A stretch of DNA of 64,000 nucleotides, from positions 233,134 through 297,133 of the forward strand of contig NZ_ATVI01000009.1 in the NCBI RefSeq assembly GCF_000420645.1, in the 5' to 3' direction. Source of the stretch: Nevskia ramosa DSM 11499 (GTDB taxonomy: Bacteria; Pseudomonadota; Gammaproteobacteria; Nevskiales; Nevskiaceae). Below the pieces are notes generated by a model. It saw nothing but the letters and a program-made list of their open reading frames with translations. It did no database searches and was not told where the DNA came from. Made by a program: the position numbers and the translations under genes. This document shows, one piece after another, positions 27,223 through 36,056 of this stretch (within the stretch, counting starts at the first letter, position 1; the number at the start of each line of letters is the position of its first letter).

Positions 27223-28236
27223 ATGACCACCCGCAACCGCCAATGGCTACTCAAATCCCGTCCCGAAGGCCCCGCGGTCGAGCGTGAGCATTTCGAGCTG
27301 CGTGAAGCCGCGATCCCGACCATCGGCGACGGCGAGTTCCTGATCCGCAATCGCTGGTTCTCCTGCGATCCCTCGCAGCGCGCCTGGATGGACACCGACA
27401 CCTACGTGAAGAAAGTCGCGCTCGGCGAACCGATGCGCGCCTTCACCGGCGGCGAAGTCGTTGAATCGCGTCATCCCGGCTACAAGCCGGGCGACAAGGT
27501 CACCGGCACCTTCGCCTGGCAGGACTACAGCCTCAGCGATGGCCGTGATGCACTCGGCACGGTGACCAGGCTGCCGGACAGCATCGATCTGCCGGCGGCA
27601 CTTTCGCTGTTCGGCATCACTGGCATGACTGCGTACTTCGGCATGTTCGACATCGGCCGGCCGCGCGCCGGCGATACCGTGGTGGTCAGCGGCGCAGCCG
27701 GTGCCACCGGCGTCATCGCCGCGCAGATCGCCAAGGCGCGCGGCCTGCGCACGCTCGGCATCGCTGGCGGTGAAGGCAAGTGCCGCTGGCTGCGCGAGGA
27801 GCTGGGCCTCGACGACGCGATCGACTACAAGGCCGGCGATGTGCGCGATGCGCTGCGCGAGCGCTGCCCGGCCGGCATCAACGTGTACTTCGACAACATC
27901 GGCGGCGACATCCTCGACGCTGGACTGGCCAATCTCGCCGACGGTGCGAGAGTGGTGATGTGCGGCGCCATTGCCGGCTACGGCAATTTCGACGACATGC
28001 CGCCGATCCGCCAGTACCACCAGTTGATCCTCAAGCGCGCTTCGATGCAGGGCTTCCTGGTCTTCGACTATCTGGCGCGCAGCGACGAGGCGGTGGCCGA
28101 GATGAGTCCCTGGCTCGCCGCCGGCAGGATCAAGAACCCGGTCGATATCGCCGAAGGTTTCGACGCCGCGCCGGACGCGCTGAAGCGCCTGTTCGCCGGC
28201 CAGAACCGTGGCAAGCAGCTGGTGCGGCTCGACTGA
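27223..28236 (+). CDS. Zinc-independent medium-chain NADP-dependent oxidoreductase
   Basis: This 337-residue protein belongs to the leukotriene B4 dehydrogenase/curcumin reductase branch of the MDR superfamily. The N-terminal half has RNRWFSCDPSQRAWM and PGYKPGDKVTGTFAWQDY. The nucleotide fold has VVVSGAAGATGVIAAQIAK, and YFDNIGGDILDAGL and YHQLILKRASMQGFLVFDY follow. Catalytic zinc cysteines are absent. These enzymes reduce double bonds of enones with NADPH. It lies between apcD and apcE on the same strand, so it is probably co-expressed with the carboxylase, perhaps handling an unsaturated or aryl ketone precursor. Its exact substrate is unknown. Confidence 0.8.
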   Translation: MTTRNRQWLLKSRPEGPAVEREHFELREAAIPTIGDGEFLIRNRWFSCDPSQRAWMDTDTYVKKVALGEPMRAFTGGEVVESRHPGYKPGDKVTGTFAWQDYSLSDGRDALGTVTRLPDSIDLPAALSLFGITGMTAYFGMFDIGRPRAGDTVVVSGAAGATGVIAAQIAKARGLRTLGIAGGEGKCRWLREELGLDDAIDYKAGDVRDALRERCPAGINVYFDNIGGDILDAGLANLADGARVVMCGAIAGYGNFDDMPPIRQYHQLILKRASMQGFLVFDYLARSDEAVAEMSPWLAAGRIKNPVDIAEGFDAAPDALKRLFAGQNRGKQLVRLD

Positions 28237-28262
28237 GCCATGTAACGGGGAACGACAGGAAC

Positions 28263-29180
28263 ATGAGCACAGCACCCGCGATCCCCTGGCGCCGCCGCCT
28301 GTCCGAACTCGGCCGCGGCGTGGGCAAACCGCATGCGCCATTGTTCGCGCCGCTGCTCTACGGCGTCGCGGCGCAGATCGAAGCGCTGCCGCCCGCCGAG
28401 GTCACCGCTGATCCGACCCGGCTCGGCAAATGCCTGGGCGAGTTGCGCCGCGCGCTCGGCATGCACAGCTTCGTCGTCGCGGCACCGACGGCAATGGAAG
28501 CGGAAGCGCTGGGTGCCGAAGTCGATCGCGAAACCTGGCCGCCGCGGGTGCTCGGCAGTGCGTCGCCCGGCGTCATCGATCTGACCGATTTCGATGAAGT
28601 CTGGTCTCGCTCGGAAGCCCTGGCGGCATCGATCGAAGCGACCCGGCGTCTGGCCAAGACCCAGAGCGGTGAGCCGGTGCTGCTCGCGGCACTGACCGGC
28701 CCAGCCAGCCTGTTGGCCGAGCTGCTCGGCGAGGCTGCCGTGCTCGACGCTGCAGCCTACGAATTCGCCGGCCGCGCGTTGGCGGCGCTGGCGCGCCAGT
28801 ACGCGCAGGCCGGCGCGTCGGCGATCCTGCTGTGCGAACGCCAGTTGCCCGGCGATGTTGCGGCTTGGTCCGGCACCTTGAACACCATCGCCAACATCGC
28901 GCGCTTTCATCGCATTCCGGCGCTGCTGGCCTTCGATGGCCGCACGCCGCTCGAATGGCCGTCGGCGGTGATTGCTTGCCCCGCCCCGGAGCACGAAGCT
29001 GCGCACGACAAGCCGCATGGTTTGACGGTATCGGCCGATCCGGCGAGCTGGGCTGATCTGGCCGGCAACACTGGCAGTGCTCGTGCGGTGTTCACGGCTC
29101 GCGAAGTCGACGCCGATGCCTCGATCGAAACGCTGACCGAAGCCTGCGAAGCAGCCCTCGACATGGAGCGCGACGCCTGA
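28263..29180 (+). CDS. apcE: Acetophenone carboxylase-like accessory subunit (Apc5-like)
   Basis: The 305-residue protein (about 32 kDa) has no strong standard motif. It shows an alpha/beta barrel-like pattern reminiscent of the uroporphyrinogen decarboxylase fold: VLLAALTGPASLLAELLGE, then AILLCERQLPGDVAAWSGTLN and IPALLAFDGRTPLEWP. Its size and position after the carboxylase subunits match Apc5, the extra subunit that acetophenone carboxylase needs for activity but that copurifies separately. The assignment rests on context and length more than on recognised residues. Its stop overlaps the CobW start by one base (TGATG), so the two are tightly coupled. An AGGA at 28257-28260 precedes the ATG closely. 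Confidence 0.6.
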   Translation: MSTAPAIPWRRRLSELGRGVGKPHAPLFAPLLYGVAAQIEALPPAEVTADPTRLGKCLGELRRALGMHSFVVAAPTAMEAEALGAEVDRETWPPRVLGSASPGVIDLTDFDEVWSRSEALAASIEATRRLAKTQSGEPVLLAALTGPASLLAELLGEAAVLDAAAYEFAGRALAALARQYAQAGASAILLCERQLPGDVAAWSGTLNTIANIARFHRIPALLAFDGRTPLEWPSAVIACPAPEHEAAHDKPHGLTVSADPASWADLAGNTGSARAVFTAREVDADASIETLTEACEAALDMERDA

Positions 29181-30244
29181 TGGCGATGAACCGCCACACG
29201 ATTCCCGTCACCGTGCTGACCGGCTTCCTCGGCTCGGGCAAGACCACGCTGATCAACCGCATCCTGAAAGAAGCGCACGGCCGGCGCTTCGCGGTGATCG
29301 AGAACGAATACGGCGAGATCAATGTCGACGCCGATCTGCTGGTCAAGGACGGCGGCGAAACCGTCGTCCAGCTGACCAATGGCTGCGTCTGCTGCACGGT
29401 CCGCGGCGATCTTGCCAATGCGCTGAATGATCTGGCCAAACAGCGCGATGCCGGCACCATCCAGTTCGATCACGTGCTGATCGAACCCACGGGCCTGGCC
29501 GATCCGGGCCCGATCGTCCGCACCTTCATGGCCGAGACCGAACTGCTGACCAGGTTCCATCTCGACGGCGTGGTGACCTTGTTCGATGCGGTGAACGGCG
29601 AGCGCAATCTGCTGGAGTCGGTCGAGGCGCAGGCGCAGCTAGGCTATGCCGATCGCATCCTGGTCACCAAGATTGATCTGCTGCGCGAGCGGACCGCGGT
29701 TCAGGCCGCCGATGTCGAAGCGGCGCTGCTGGCGACGATCGCCGCTGCCAACAGCGTCGCCGCCGTCGACTCCATTTCGGTGCCCGATGCGCCCTGGGGC
29801 GAAGTGTTCGACAAGCTTCTGGAGATGCGCGGCTACCAGTTCGATCGCGTGGTGTTCACGCCGCAACCGATGTTTCGGCCGCTGGCTGCGGCGAAGCACA
29901 CGCCAGGTGTCGGCAGCATCAGCTTCGAAGCCGAGCAGCCGCTCGATGGCCTCAAGCTCAATGCCGCGCTGGCGGCGATCAACGAGCGTTACGGCGAAGC
30001 GCTGTGGCGGATCAAGGGCGTACTGGCGATTGCCGGCATGCGCAGCCGCATCGTCGTGCAGGGCGTGCAGGGCTTGATCCAGGCCACTCCATCGACGATC
30101 TGGCGGATGTTCGAGCCGCAACGCTCGCGCCTGGTGCTGATCGGCCGCGATCTCGATCGCGACTGGTTGCTGGCGCAGCTGGGCAGCTGCGTGATCGCCG
30201 ATGCCGCATCGGTCGCCGATCCCCGCATCGCATCACTCCACTGA
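29180..30244 (+). CDS. CobW/COG0523-family GTPase, probable metallochaperone
   Basis: This 354-residue G3E GTPase has Walker A GFLGSGKTT near the N-terminus, the metal-binding GCVCC motif (CxCC) in LTNGCVCCTVRG, the ENEYGEINVD switch region, IEPTGLADPGP, and the guanine-specificity motif TKID. A C-terminal CobW domain starts near residue 240 (GVGSISFEAEQPLDG). Family members deliver zinc, cobalt or nickel-type metals to client enzymes using GTP. Its start overlaps the apcE stop, so its client is most likely a metal site of the neighbouring carboxylase or of the BKACE enzyme downstream. That partner assignment is inference. Confidence 0.85.
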   Translation: MAMNRHTIPVTVLTGFLGSGKTTLINRILKEAHGRRFAVIENEYGEINVDADLLVKDGGETVVQLTNGCVCCTVRGDLANALNDLAKQRDAGTIQFDHVLIEPTGLADPGPIVRTFMAETELLTRFHLDGVVTLFDAVNGERNLLESVEAQAQLGYADRILVTKIDLLRERTAVQAADVEAALLATIAAANSVAAVDSISVPDAPWGEVFDKLLEMRGYQFDRVVFTPQPMFRPLAAAKHTPGVGSISFEAEQPLDGLKLNAALAAINERYGEALWRIKGVLAIAGMRSRIVVQGVQGLIQATPSTIWRMFEPQRSRLVLIGRDLDRDWLLAQLGSCVIADAASVADPRIASLH

Positions 30245-30289
30245 ACCCCTACGGGCTCCATTCGAACCTGTGTCGAGAGAATCCACGAC

Positions 30290-31207
30290 ATGAGCAACAA
30301 GGTCATCATCACCATCGCGCCGACCGGCGGCATGGCCAGCAAGGCGCAGAACCCGCATCTGCCGACGCAGCCGGACGAGATCGCCCGCGATGTCTATGAC
30401 TGCTACAACCTCGGCGCCAGTGTCGTCGCCATCCACGCCCGGCGGCCGGATCATCTGGCCACCTGCAATCCGGCGATCTATCACGACATCAATACCCGCA
30501 TCCGCCAGAAGTGCGACATCGTGCTGAACAACTCCACTGGCGGTGGCGTGAATGGCGACATGGTCGCGCAGGCGCCGAACGGTTACTGGGAAATCCTCTG
30601 GGAAGAGCGCATCAAGGGCATGGAAGCTGGTGCCGAGATGTGCACGCTCGATGCGACGACGATCAACTGCATGTTCGAAGGCAAGGAACTGCTGATGAAC
30701 ACGCCGCCGGAGCGCTGCAGGGAGCTGGCGATCGAGATGCGCAAGCGCGGCATCAAGCCCGAGTGGGAAGTGTTCAGCCCGACCCACATCCTGCAGGACG
30801 CGACCGCGATCATCGAAGCCGGGCTCGACGAGCCGCCGTTCTTCATGAACCTTGTGATGGGCGTGCACCGCGCGTTCCAGAACGCGATGCCGTATTCGCC
30901 GCGCTACCTGCAGGCGATGGTCGATCTGCTGCCAGCGGGCGCGATCTTCGGCGTCAGCGGCATCGGCAATGCCCAGCTGCCGGCGGCGATGAATTCATTG
31001 CTGCTCGGCGGTCATGTCCGCGTCGGCCTCGAGGACAATCTCTACTTCAGCCAGGGCGTTCATGCGACCAATCAGATGCTGATGGAAAGAGTCGTCCGCC
31101 AGGTTCGCGACATGGGCTACGAGCCGGCCACACCCGCCGAAGCGCGGCAGATGATGGGCCTGCCGCTGAAGCAGGCGCCGGTGCGTGCGGAGTTCGCGCT
31201 GGGCTAG
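30290..31207 (+). CDS. Beta-keto acid cleavage enzyme (BKACE, DUF849) family
   Basis: This 305-residue TIM-barrel protein is of the 3-keto-5-aminohexanoate cleavage enzyme family. It has an N-terminal IITIAPTGG, an NNSTGGG loop, the conserved [19 protein letters not shown] and the C-terminal RVGLEDN (Glu248). Family members exchange a beta-keto acid with acetyl-CoA to give acetoacetate and an acyl-CoA. With benzoylacetate this would yield benzoyl-CoA directly. The usual HxH zinc motif reads A47-I-H49, so the first metal histidine is missing, and the ARD motif is ARR; activity or metal use may differ from the archetype. The gene follows CobW by 45 bp in the apc-like cluster. Confidence 0.8.
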   Translation: MSNKVIITIAPTGGMASKAQNPHLPTQPDEIARDVYDCYNLGASVVAIHARRPDHLATCNPAIYHDINTRIRQKCDIVLNNSTGGGVNGDMVAQAPNGYWEILWEERIKGMEAGAEMCTLDATTINCMFEGKELLMNTPPERCRELAIEMRKRGIKPEWEVFSPTHILQDATAIIEAGLDEPPFFMNLVMGVHRAFQNAMPYSPRYLQAMVDLLPAGAIFGVSGIGNAQLPAAMNSLLLGGHVRVGLEDNLYFSQGVHATNQMLMERVVRQVRDMGYEPATPAEARQMMGLPLKQAPVRAEFALG

Positions 31208-31250
31208 GGGCTTTGCGTAACATCGCCAGCCGACGACAACCGCGAACGCC

Positions 31251-32573
31251 ATGGCCACTGCCGAACCTGCTGCCGAAGAATCCGCCGTCGAATCTGCCGT
31301 TTACGGCAAGATCGATCGCCGCATCGTGCCGGTGATCATGATCGCCTACGTACTGGCCTTTCTCGATCGCATCAACGTCGGCTATGCGCAGCTGCAGATG
31401 AAGCAATCGCTGGGCTTCTCCGATGCCGTTTACGGTCTCGGCGCCGGCATCTTCTTCCTCAGCTATTTCCTCTGCGAACTGCCGAGCAATCTGTGGATGC
31501 AGAAGATCGGCGCGCGGCTGACCTTCCTGCGGATCATGGTGCTCTGGGGCCTGACCTCGGCAGCGACGATGTTCGTCGTCGAGCCCTGGCAGTTCTACGG
31601 CGTGCGCCTGCTGCTCGGCGTGTTCGAGGCCGGCTTCTTTCCCGGCGTGATCCTGTACCTGACCTGGTGGTATCCGAGCCATCGGCGCGGCCGGGTCACC
31701 GGCCTGTTCCTGTTCGGCATCCCGATCACCGGGATGATCGGCGGTCCCTTGTCCGGTGCGATCCTGACGCACATGGATGGCGTCAACGGCCTCGCCGGCT
31801 GGCAGTGGCTGTTCGTGCTCGAAGGCCTGCCGACGGCCTTGTTCGGCGTGCTGGTCTATGTGCTGCTCGCCGATCGGCCCGGGCAGGCGACGTGGCTCGA
31901 TGCCGGCGAACGGCAACTGGTGCAGCGCGTGCTCGATGCCGATCAGGCCACCGGCGACAGTCATGATCGCGCCGGCGCGCTCACCGCACTCGCTGATCCC
32001 CGCACCTACGTGATGGCCGGCATCTACTTCTGCTGCGCCTGCTCGGTCTACACCTTCACCTTCTGGCTGCCGACCCTGATCAAGGCGCTGAACGTCGGCT
32101 CGCTCGCTTCGGTCGGTTTGTGGAGCGCGCTGCCATACGCGGCCGGCGGCATCGGCATCCTGCTGATCAGTGCTTCATCGGACCGGATGCGCGAGCGCCG
32201 CTGGCACGTGGCGCTGACCTTGGCGCTGGGCACCTCGTCGCTGTACGCGACGACCCTGGTCGCGGGCGCGTTCTGGCCAACCATGGTGCTGCTCTGCCTG
32301 AGTGCGGTGTTCAGCTTCTCCAGCGTGCTGTTCTGGGCGATCCCGCCAACCTATCTAGGCCGCGAATCCGCCGCCGCCGGTATCGCCGTGATCAGCTCGA
32401 TCGGCATTCTCGGCGGCTTCGTCAGTCCCTCGCTGATGGGCTGGATGAAGGGCCTCACCGGCAGCCTCGACGCCGGCCTGCTGCTGATGGCCGGTATCGC
32501 CGCGCTCGGTGCGCTGGCGACCGTGCTGCTGGTGCCCGCGACGGCGCTGAGGGTGGGACGCGCAGAAGTCTAG
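31251..32573 (+). CDS. MFS transporter, anion:cation symporter (ACS) type
   Basis: This 440-residue carrier has twelve predicted helices and ACS-family landmarks: IPVIMIAYVLAFLDRINVGYAQ in TM1, GAGIFFLSYFLCELPSN before TM3, LLLGVFEAGFFPGVILYLT around TM4, and SHRRGRVTGLFL after it. ACS members import organic anions such as phthalate, hexuronates and tartrate. It lies 43 bp after the BKACE gene on the same strand, so it may carry the acid or ketone metabolised by the cluster, though neutral ketones need no carrier. The substrate is therefore unknown. Confidence 0.82.
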   Translation: MATAEPAAEESAVESAVYGKIDRRIVPVIMIAYVLAFLDRINVGYAQLQMKQSLGFSDAVYGLGAGIFFLSYFLCELPSNLWMQKIGARLTFLRIMVLWGLTSAATMFVVEPWQFYGVRLLLGVFEAGFFPGVILYLTWWYPSHRRGRVTGLFLFGIPITGMIGGPLSGAILTHMDGVNGLAGWQWLFVLEGLPTALFGVLVYVLLADRPGQATWLDAGERQLVQRVLDADQATGDSHDRAGALTALADPRTYVMAGIYFCCACSVYTFTFWLPTLIKALNVGSLASVGLWSALPYAAGGIGILLISASSDRMRERRWHVALTLALGTSSLYATTLVAGAFWPTMVLLCLSAVFSFSSVLFWAIPPTYLGRESAAAGIAVISSIGILGGFVSPSLMGWMKGLTGSLDAGLLLMAGIAALGALATVLLVPATALRVGRAEV

Positions 32574-32820
32574 TGCAGCGCACACAACGAAGCGGGAGTG
32601 ATGTGGCGATGGATCGTGGTGCGAATCGAGGCGCGATGAGGAGCCATAGTCGTTCTATGGCGACGATTCGCAACGCAGAGTCGCGCCGCGAGACGCGGCA
32701 CAGCGCTGACGGTTTGTTGTACGCGCTGCACCAGCTACGGAGTCGCCCTCGCTATCCATCGCGAAGGCTGCTCGCGATACTCGGTGTCGTCGTCATAACG
32801 AATACACGAGGAGAGCATCA
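32574..32820 (+). other. Intergenic leader before the serine hydrolase gene
   Basis: About 250 bp without a gene. It contains the nested hairpin at 32621-32671 and ends in ACGAGGAGAG, a strong ribosome-binding site for the gene starting at 32821. No promoter hexamers stood out clearly. Confidence 0.5.
32621..32671. repeat. Nested intergenic hairpin
   Basis: The outer arms GCGAATCG (32621-32628) and CGATTCGC (32664-32671) enclose an inner perfect stem GCCATAG-TCGTT-CTATGGC (32643-32661). It could be a dispersed palindromic repeat or a structured RNA element. Confidence 0.45.
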
Positions 32821-33987
32821 ATGAGCCTGAGCAACGCGCTGGACGCCCTGCTGAAGAACGGCACCGAAGCCGGAGAGATTCCCGGTGTGGTCGCTGTCGT
32901 CGCCGATCGCAATGGCGTGATCTACGAAGGTTCGGCTGGCGTGCGTGCGCATGGCGGCACGGTGCCGATGACCGTCGATACCTTCGCCTGGTTCGCGTCG
33001 ATGACCAAGGCCATCACCGGTACGGCGGCGATGCAGCTGGTCGAGCAGGGCAAGCTCGATCTCGATGCGCCGGCGGCCAAGGTGCTGCCGGAGCTCGGCA
33101 AGATCCAGGTGCGCACCGGCTGGGCGGCCGACGGCAAGGCGATCCTGCGCGCGCCGAAGAGCCCCATCACCCTGCGCAACCTGCTGACCCACACCAGCGG
33201 ATTCGCCTATGAATTCTTCAGCCCCGATGTCGACAAGGAGCTGACCGACGCCGGCAAGCCCAACGTCATCAGCGGCTCGTCGGCAACCATGGATCGCTCG
33301 CTGATCGCCGATCCGGACACCGCCTGGAACTACTCGATCGGCATCGACTGGGCGGGACGCATGGTCGAGCAGGCCAGCGGCCTCAAGCTGCGCGACTACA
33401 TGGCCAAGCACATCTTCGCGCCGCTGGGCATGAAAGACGTCACCTTCGAAGCCAACGCCGAGCAGCAGTCCCGGGCGAGCGCGATGCACGCGCGCCTGCC
33501 GGACGGTTCGCTGGCGGTGATCCCGTTCGGCCTTCCGCCGGATGCCGAGTTCGACATGGGTGGCCATGGTCTGATGGGCAGCCTGCCGCACTATCTGCGT
33601 TTCACGCGGGCGATCCTCAACGGCGGCATTCTCGACGGCAACCGCATCCTCGCGCCGACTACGGTCGAGCTGATGAGCCAGAACCACATCGGTGAATTGA
33701 GCGTGCCGGTGATGAAGACCAATATGCCCACGCTGTCGAATGACTGCGACCTGCATCCGGGCATCGATCTGAAATGGGGCCTGAGCTTCATCATCAACCA
33801 GCAGCAGCTGCCCGAAGGCCGCGCCGCCGGTAGCCTGGCCTGGGCCGGCCTTCCGAACGCCTATTTCTTCATCGACCGGAAATCCGGCATCACCATGGCG
33901 CTGCTGACCCAGATCCTGCCGTTCTGGGATGCCAAGGTGGTGGCGCTCTATCAGAAGTTCGAGCGGACGGTCTACGACCACCGCTGA
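32821..33987 (+). CDS. Beta-lactamase-fold serine hydrolase (class C/esterase type)
   Basis: This 388-residue protein has the serine beta-lactamase/esterase VIII fold with the nucleophile motif SMTK (S60 to K63), NLLTHTSGFAYEF, the tyrosine-containing WNYSIGIDW region and GGHGLMGSLPHYLRF. No signal peptide is visible, suggesting a cytoplasmic esterase or lactonase rather than an antibiotic-hydrolysing enzyme. A strong GAGGAGAG site precedes the ATG. It follows the MFS carrier on the same strand and runs 41 bp ahead of a DUF1330 gene, so it may belong to the ketone/aromatic cluster. An aryl ester made by Baeyer-Villiger chemistry would be one possible substrate, but there is no monooxygenase here. 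Confidence 0.8.
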   Translation: MSLSNALDALLKNGTEAGEIPGVVAVVADRNGVIYEGSAGVRAHGGTVPMTVDTFAWFASMTKAITGTAAMQLVEQGKLDLDAPAAKVLPELGKIQVRTGWAADGKAILRAPKSPITLRNLLTHTSGFAYEFFSPDVDKELTDAGKPNVISGSSATMDRSLIADPDTAWNYSIGIDWAGRMVEQASGLKLRDYMAKHIFAPLGMKDVTFEANAEQQSRASAMHARLPDGSLAVIPFGLPPDAEFDMGGHGLMGSLPHYLRFTRAILNGGILDGNRILAPTTVELMSQNHIGELSVPVMKTNMPTLSNDCDLHPGIDLKWGLSFIINQQQLPEGRAAGSLAWAGLPNAYFFIDRKSGITMALLTQILPFWDAKVVALYQKFERTVYDHR

Positions 33988-34028
33988 GCGCCGCCGCATT
34001 CCGCCCGCCCCGATCCGGAGAATCTGCA

Positions 34029-34319
34029 ATGCCCGCCTTGATGATTGCCCTGGTCAAGATCAGGAACCCTGCCAAGTTGCAGGAGTACGCCGCCGCTGCC
34101 GGCCCGACGGTTGCCGCTGCCGGCGGCGTCGTGCTCGGCCGTGGCAAGTACAAGGAAACGCTGGCCGGCGCCATCGACGTCGACAACGCGATGGTTGCCC
34201 GTTTCCCATCGTCTGCCGCTGCTCACGACTGGTATCACTCCGCTGCCTATCAAGCCCTGATTCCGGTTCGTGACGAAGCGATGGAGGCGACCTTCTTCGT
34301 ACTGGATGAGCCGAGTTGA
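34029..34319 (+). CDS. DUF1330-family protein
   Basis: This 96-residue protein is a small ferredoxin-like alpha/beta fold typical of DUF1330. It has an N-terminal strand MPALMIALVKIRNPAKLQEY, a GGVVLGRGKYKETL turn, VARFPSSAAAHDWYHSAAYQ and a final strand ATFFVLDEP. No catalytic function is established for the family. It is 41 bp downstream of the serine hydrolase and probably shares its transcript. GGAG at 34016-34019 serves as a ribosome-binding site. Confidence 0.85.
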   Translation: MPALMIALVKIRNPAKLQEYAAAAGPTVAAAGGVVLGRGKYKETLAGAIDVDNAMVARFPSSAAAHDWYHSAAYQALIPVRDEAMEATFFVLDEPS

Positions 34320-34553
34320 GTGGTGGCTCTGCATATGATTTCGCAGGCTCGGCCGCCCTGATCGAGCCCTGCGAAACGAGGCTCCGGAAAGAATCGGAAA
34401 GCTCCATTTGATGAGCCGATTCCGGAATGTCATATCCAAAGTGCCAATAAAATAAGTTATCTGTGGCAGAATGCTGCTTCCTAAGACGGTTCGATTCCTC
34501 CAGAACGGCTGTCGATTTGCCATTCAGTGGCCTTAGTCTCAGGGAGCAGAACC

Positions 34554-35783
34554 TTGTCCAGAGGAAAATTGGCCGCCAGCGGCTGGCGGTTTTCGTGCAT
34601 CCGAGTGGCCGCGGTCAGCAGATTCATGCTGGCTGTTCCCGTCTTGATGGCCGTTTCCGGGCACTCCGTCTGGGCAGCGTCGGTTCCAACGACTGTGCAA
34701 GCTGCAGCGCCCGCCGCAGGCATGCAGCGCCAGTCGATCGACACCAAGGCTTTTCCCCTGGCGCTGTGCAATGACGGCTCGTCAGCGGTGTACTACTGGC
34801 AGGCCGGGGTCGGCGCCAACGCGGCGCGGGACGCCAACAAGACAGTGATCTATCTCGGCGGCGGCGGTTTCTGCGCCACCGATGCCGACTGCAGCCGTCG
34901 CCCGCCCGAGGGGCGTTCGTCGATGTCCTATCCGACGTCGGTCAACGGCACCGGCATTCTTTCAAGCAGCAGCAAAAATCCCAACTTCCAATCCTGGAAT
35001 CGCGTCTTCCTGCCGTACTGCACGTCGGATCTGTATAGCGGCGATACGGGGCCGACCGGCGGCGCCGCGAACTTCCAGTTTCGCGGTGCGCGAGTGGTCG
35101 AAGCCATGATCCAGTCACTCACTAGCCGCAACGGTGTTGGCAAGAAGGGCGATGTCGTGCTGCTCAGCGGCGGCTCGGCGGGTGGCATCGGCGCCTTCAT
35201 CAATGCCAACCGGGTGCGCGCGCTGCTACCGGCGGCAACGGTGTTGACTTTGGTGGATTCAGGCGTGTTTCCGGATGTAATACCGCCGGAAAGCACTCCG
35301 CCCGATATGCTGCCGATCCACGACCAACTTTCCGGCGGCAGCCAGTACTGGAACTCCCAGTTCGACAGCGACTGCGTGGCCGCCAATCCCAAGATGCCCG
35401 CGCGCTGCCTGCTGTTCCAGTATGCGGAGCCGACATTGCGCACGCCGACCTTCACCGTGCAGAACGTCCGGGATCCAGTGTCGATCCGCAATGCCGGGCT
35501 TTTCCAGCCATCCGATTCGAATACTCCGGAGCAAAATGACTGGGTCAATCAGGTGTTCATCAAGAGCATGGCGTCCATCCTGCTGCCGCTCGGCCAGTCG
35601 GCCGGCGAAGGCTTGTTCGCCGTCTGCGAGCCGGATGTTCATGGCATGATCTTCGACGACATCAACTGGACTCGCCGCTACACGGACCTGGGCAGCGCTT
35701 CGCTCGAGAAGAACGTCTATCGCTGGGCCAGTGGTCTCGGCACGAGAACGCGAGTCGGTGTGTCATCTTGCCGCTATCCCTGA
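34554..35783 (+). CDS. Secreted pectinacetylesterase/Notum-like hydrolase
   Basis: This protein is about 409 residues long. It has an N-terminal signal segment (FMLAVPVLMAVSGHSVWA) and an alpha/beta-hydrolase body with the oxyanion-type YLGGGGFCATD, the SWNRVFLPYCTSDLYSG stretch and the nucleophile motif LLSGGSAGGIGAF. These are hallmarks of the pectinacetylesterase/Notum family of carboxylesterases acting on polysaccharides or lipid esters outside the cytoplasm. A TTG start at 34554 is favoured because AGGGAG (34541-34546) precedes it by 7 bp; a GTG at 34527 is the alternative. An AT-rich 230-bp leader lies upstream. It seems to be a single-gene unit. Confidence 0.78.
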   Translation: MSRGKLAASGWRFSCIRVAAVSRFMLAVPVLMAVSGHSVWAASVPTTVQAAAPAAGMQRQSIDTKAFPLALCNDGSSAVYYWQAGVGANAARDANKTVIYLGGGGFCATDADCSRRPPEGRSSMSYPTSVNGTGILSSSSKNPNFQSWNRVFLPYCTSDLYSGDTGPTGGAANFQFRGARVVEAMIQSLTSRNGVGKKGDVVLLSGGSAGGIGAFINANRVRALLPAATVLTLVDSGVFPDVIPPESTPPDMLPIHDQLSGGSQYWNSQFDSDCVAANPKMPARCLLFQYAEPTLRTPTFTVQNVRDPVSIRNAGLFQPSDSNTPEQNDWVNQVFIKSMASILLPLGQSAGEGLFAVCEPDVHGMIFDDINWTRRYTDLGSASLEKNVYRWASGLGTRTRVGVSSCRYP

Positions 35784-36056
35784 GACGAGATTCCTGAAGC
35801 ACTCGGCGACCAGCGGCTTCCTGCTCGAGCGGCCGTTCTGACAAGGTGCTGACATCGGTTTTACGAGTTTGCCGCCGGCGATCGATACGCCGTCGCAAGG
35901 CTTCATCGAACGGTCATCTCCGCTTAACCGCAAGCCGCGACGATGCGCCCGCAGTCGTCGGACCGGCGGCCGCTCAGGGTCGTCGCGGGCAGTGCCGAAG
36001 TGTCGTGAAAGTGTCGGCGTCGATCTTCCAAACCAGAACGTCATGGGAGAAAACGC
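35784..36056. other. Intergenic region between esterase and glpQ-like gene
   Basis: No credible gene or strong hairpin was found in this 273-bp interval. It ends with GGGAGAAAACGC just before the next ATG, which supplies that gene's ribosome-binding site. Confidence 0.4.
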
